DNA from: Glandiceps talaboti
Lineage: Eukaryota > Hemichordata > Enteropneusta > Spengelidae
Length of the DNA: 64,000 nt
Direction of reading: 5' to 3'
Assembly (NCBI RefSeq): GCF_964340395.1
Contig: NC_135563.1
Span: forward strand, 20,597,651 to 20,661,650
Shown: positions 60,210 through 64,000 of the stretch, in pieces
Position numbering within the stretch: position 1 is the first letter of the stretch
Layout: every line of letters starts with the position of its first letter
Program-made: the position numbers and the translations under genes
Notes under the pieces: model-generated
The model's input: only the letters and a program-made list of their open reading frames with translations
Databases searched by the model: none
Told to the model about the DNA's origin: nothing

Positions 60210-62570
60210 TTAAAGAGCACATTAGTACTACTTGATTAGACGAGCGGAAGTAATATATTAAGTATTTCCTTTGCACGTGACGTGAATTAATATTGTTCCA
60301 AAATTAGATAAAAACGAGACATTTTCAACTACATAGAGTACATTACGTGTAACACAGAAGTGCACATCGTATTTCCGTAATGATAGTCACTCTTCTGGAC
60401 AGTACATATCCATCCAAACAGAGTCCATGCCTTCAACAAATACTGGTCCAGTATTCGTTTGCAAAGCTGAGAAATATTTCATAATTTAGTAGCTTGGCTG
60501 TTTTTCATAACATACATTTATTTAGTAAACCAAATATACGAATGCTAGCATTTATTAAGTTACAACTCAAGTATTATTTAGCACAAACATAAATTATGTG
60601 GTAGTACCGTAATTACTTTAGACACTTACATGCACAGCTTCAGTTAGATTTTGAACTGTTTATTTCTGCTATGTAGTGACAGACGAAAAAATTGCAAACT
60701 GAAGCACTTAACCCGTCGCCTTATCTCATTCACCTTTGGTGATTATCTCAGCAATAACTCTACATCACAGACTAATACACGAATCCTTTAATTGGTCGTT
60801 AAAGGATTTTGGAGACGGAATTTAATTTTGAAGGAGATTTTATATAATTTTGGCGTCCTCTTTTGTGTGCGTATGTACCTTGTACACTCGCTAGGTACTG
60901 ATTATCGGTCGTTTTGACTGGTGATTCACTATTAGTATTACGATTTATATTCGTCTTACGCTTCTGCAAATGATTTACTATTTAGCAAATGAATGCGAAA
61001 CTCCATCACTCTTTGAAGTGTAGCTGCCCTTCGATATAGGAACTTAAAAAAACATTCCAACCTAATTCCTGTGCTGCTGTTTTCGGGTATGGTTATTGTA
61101 AAATATTTCATCAAAGTTCTACAGGTTGTGACAAAAACAAATTACATCAAACTTAAGCAAATAAAAATAAAATCCAAACATAACTACGCAACACTGTGCT
61201 ACATATATATATATTTGATGGAGGTAAAACAGAATTGCACTACGGCACTTACCCGTTAGGTCTTCCTAAATCAACTATTGTAAACGATCAACAAGCCAAT
61301 CTGAATTGGTTACTGTCGTAGCACTGCAATGACTGAATCTAGATTGCTCATTCCGTTTTTATTCCTGGTTTGGTGGCCTAGAAAGTCTTAACCCTATAAT
61401 TCTAATACTAATACACTCGCGTTAAGGTGGGTCAGAAATCCTAATACATTTGTATGACACTTTTATAAAAAAAAAAAGTCATAAAAAAATACAGAGACGA
61501 GGAAATGAGTCCGCTGACTAGGTCTATCTGATTTGTGCTTGCGTCACTTCCGTTAAAATGCTGATGCGACTGTCACGCATGCAATTCATGATAGTAGGAT
61601 AATGATCGATAATGTACATAGAGGGCGTTTTTGACAGTAGGATAATGATCGATAACGATAACCGTGTTTCTAGCTTGTTTTTGAGCTTATACATGATACA
61701 AAGTACAGGTACGGCAGATTTTTGTGATTTTGGCATCCTATCGCCGTCACCGGTTCTACATCCCACTGCTGCAAAATAGGGTCCATCGGGCCAATAGTTG
61801 CACACTTAGCGGCTCCTCAAAAATGTATATTATTTTGACTGTTGACACTGTGCTTTGCATTGTTAATAGCTATATGTGGATATATGATGTGCTCAAAACA
61901 TGTTCATATCATGGGCAAGGGCCGTAGCCTGACCAAATTGCCAGGGGGACAGAACTTTGTCTTGGTGCAATCACGCATTTAAAATTTATAAAGTCTAATT
62001 TACATAAATGTGCATGAAATTTACATAATATATGTTTTAGCATACGCAATTAAATATCATATGTAAGGCCAGAAAAAATAAAAAAGCTGGTCAACGGGCA
62101 ACCCAACCCATCACATAGGGTAGGTAGGTCGATTTCATTTTTTCACAATGCCTGACAAGGATAAAAAAACAAAACATATATAATGATAGCAAAATATTTC
62201 AGGTCGAGTTTAGATAGAACTTATTCATCAATCTTGATACTATCTCTTGCAATTTGTCTGCATAGCTACAATTAGGAATGTACACAATTTACGGTTAAAC
62301 AAATGTTGTAGCTCCTCTCACCCTCTCTTCTTAAAAATATTAAGCCCCACCAAATGAAACTCAGGCATTATTTTAGCCACCCCTTCTGTCACCTACACTA
62401 CAGTGAAGATATGGTACAGTGATGCATTACAATAATAGTGATGTGATAGCCAACTACAATAATACGCCGAACGAGATTACTTTACACAGGATGTGGATTT
62501 CACATGCATAAGGAGATGTCTCTAATTAGCGCTAACCTATACATGGAGGTACTTAGCCAGCCACCTTCCA
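60210..62570. other. Intergenic stretch upstream of the opsin
   Basis: No exon recognised on either strand. A short direct repeat (agtaggataatgatcgata) occurs at about 61592 and 61637. Confidence 0.5.
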
Positions 62571-62579
62571 TCTTGTTTT

Positions 62580-63033
62580 GGGAGAAAGACAATTATCGGA
62601 AGTACCTCGACAACACCAGTACCGAGAGACTAATCCATGCATTTGTTACCTCTAGGCTGGATTATTGCAAAATTCCATCCTCTATGGATTACCAGACAAA
62701 GAGATCCACAAACTTCAACGGGTACAGAACACAGCTGCTAGATTTGTTGTCAAACTACGCAAATATGATCATGTCTCACGAGTATTACGTAACCTTCATT
62801 GGTTACCTGTACGTCAGTGCATTGTGTACAAAATCTTGCTCATCACCTACAAGGCTGTCAACAAACTATCACCATCCTACATCACTGAACTGTTACCCGT
62901 TCACAAGCCAACGCTTGCTTTACGTTCCGGCACTCAGTTTACACTTACAATCCCGCGTGTTGTAACTACTACGTACGGAGATCGCGCCTTCTCTGTTGCC
63001 GGTCCTAAGTTCTGGAACATTCCAAGACTTTAA
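62580..63033 (+). pseudogene. 3' fragment of a LINE (L2/CR1-like) reverse-transcriptase ORF
   Basis: The plus strand reads RLIHAFVTSRLDYC, then after a one-base frameshift at about 62668 NSILYGLPDKEIHKLQRVQN, HWLPVRQCIVYKILLITYKA, PSYITELLPVH and TYGDRAFSVAGPKFWN. These are the conserved C-terminal blocks of L2/CR1-type LINE proteins. The copy is 5'-truncated and frameshifted. Confidence 0.9.
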
Positions 63034-63400
63034 GACTTTTGATGGCCCAATGACTGCTCAGCCCACTCCCATGGTCGTAAACTTTTGCTCAATTCTTTTT
63101 AGTGCCCATTGGATATGCGACAACTTAATTTAATCTCAATTCATGCTGGTGTGCATCATCAGAGCCAAGTAAACCACTGTATAAGATATGATATAATTTG
63201 GAATAGACTCAAATGCATATTGTTACATGTACATGTACTATTAAGAAAATATAAAGAAGTATCCTTAATTTTGAAAAAAAAGGATGCATTTTACTGACAT
63301 GCGAAGCCCGCATGACGATATATTGCCCATCACCAAAAACAATATTGAACACATATTGCCTGGCCATGAGGGCTATAGCACCCGTTTATTACACCCGAGG

Positions 63401-63483
63401 GACTGTGAGTTACCAGAATCACATGCTATTTCCCGAGGCCAAAGGCCGAGGGAAATAGCATGTGATTCTGGTAACTCACAGTC
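63401..63483. repeat. Perfect hairpin, 34-bp arms
   Basis: gactgtgagttaccagaatc acatgctatttccc (63401-63434) is exactly inverted at 63450-63483. The 15-base loop (gaggccaaaggccga) is itself nearly palindromic. Probably a foldback transposon or a MITE end pair. Confidence 0.93.
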
Positions 63484-63504
63484 ACATTTATTGTGCCAAT
63501 AAAA

Positions 63505-63692
63505 GAGCTATTTTTTCTTCACTACATACTGGCTTTGTATTCACAGCACTACATAATACTACATACTGATTTGAAATTGATTGTGCTGTGTGCAACAATG
63601 TTACCAATTTAGTTAGAAGGGGATGGGGAAGGGGTTCTGAGGCCTTACTAAAAGAAGTAGTTTTTTTCACCTACTGATCTCACCCCTAAAGT
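63505..63692. mobile_element. MITE family B, partial copy 3
   Basis: It contains tttgtattcacagcactaca and tactgatttgaaattgattg, the inverse of the copy 1 interior. The right end (agttagaaggggatggg, ccttactaaaagaa, tactgatctcacccctaa) parallels copy 2. The left terminus is missing. Confidence 0.65.
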
Positions 63693-64000
63693 GTTAATTT
63701 ATCATACATGTACAAACTATTGAACTGCTCCTTTGCATATGTATAGTACGAACTACATGTCTTATCAAAAATGACTTTTCAGTGTTTGTGTTTCACTTCT
63801 TCTCTGATACCTGTGACCATCACCAAGTTTAATACATGTTACCAGGCTACATGTGAAACCCCCTTTTCTCTTGCTATTTTTTTACACCATAACCTACCAA
63901 GAAAGAAAGAAATATATTCCAAGGTGAACACAATATATATCTAGTATCCACATGGAGGGACTGTATACTGCAAGTACATTTTTGTCAGCAGATCATAATA

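Overview
This is a piece of an invertebrate animal genome. Genes are split by spliceosomal introns, base composition is AT-rich, and there are many microsatellites, minisatellites, MITE-like foldback elements and broken LINE fragments. The protein-coding content is deuterostome-like: a DUOX gene with a linked DUOXA, TMEM230, and a rhabdomeric opsin. Minisatellites that repeat exon/intron borders fit a lancelet (Branchiostoma-like) genome best. The species is an inference; the gene identities are not.

Layout: (1) 266-9113, minus strand: the N-terminal part of a dual oxidase (DUOX), 13 phase-consistent exons covering the peroxidase-like domain and the first membrane segment. The signal-peptide exon was not found and the gene runs off the left edge. 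(2) About 9.1-29.8 kb: gene-poor spacer with a LINE fragment, two MITE copies, an AGAC/AGGC microsatellite and a 1.9 kb minisatellite. (3) 29984-38678, plus strand: a complete DUOXA (DUOX maturation factor), 8 coding exons, 408 aa, head-to-head with DUOX. (4) 42942-46117, plus strand: two phase-compatible candidate exons that could be an alternative DUOXA 3' end or part of another gene. (5) 44622-47253, minus strand: complete TMEM230, 3 coding exons, 119 aa. (6) 52266-58993, minus strand: a complete 3-exon melanopsin-type opsin, 455 aa. A LINE relic lies in its first intron and a large tandem duplication lies upstream. (7) 60.2-64 kb: LINE fragment, a long hairpin and a MITE remnant.

Functional links: DUOX makes hydrogen peroxide at membranes, and DUOXA is the ER partner needed for DUOX maturation and export, so their linkage is the expected co-regulated pair. 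TMEM230 (vesicle trafficking) and the opsin are neighbours without an obvious shared pathway.

Most striking observation: several tandem arrays have units spanning an exon 3' end plus its 5' splice site. They follow DUOX exons 5, 7 and 10 and the candidate plus-strand exon, and a related array copies the end of the TMEM230 last exon. They fill introns with decoy donors. All exon borders below were read by eye from splice consensus, reading phase and family alignment from memory; no search was run.
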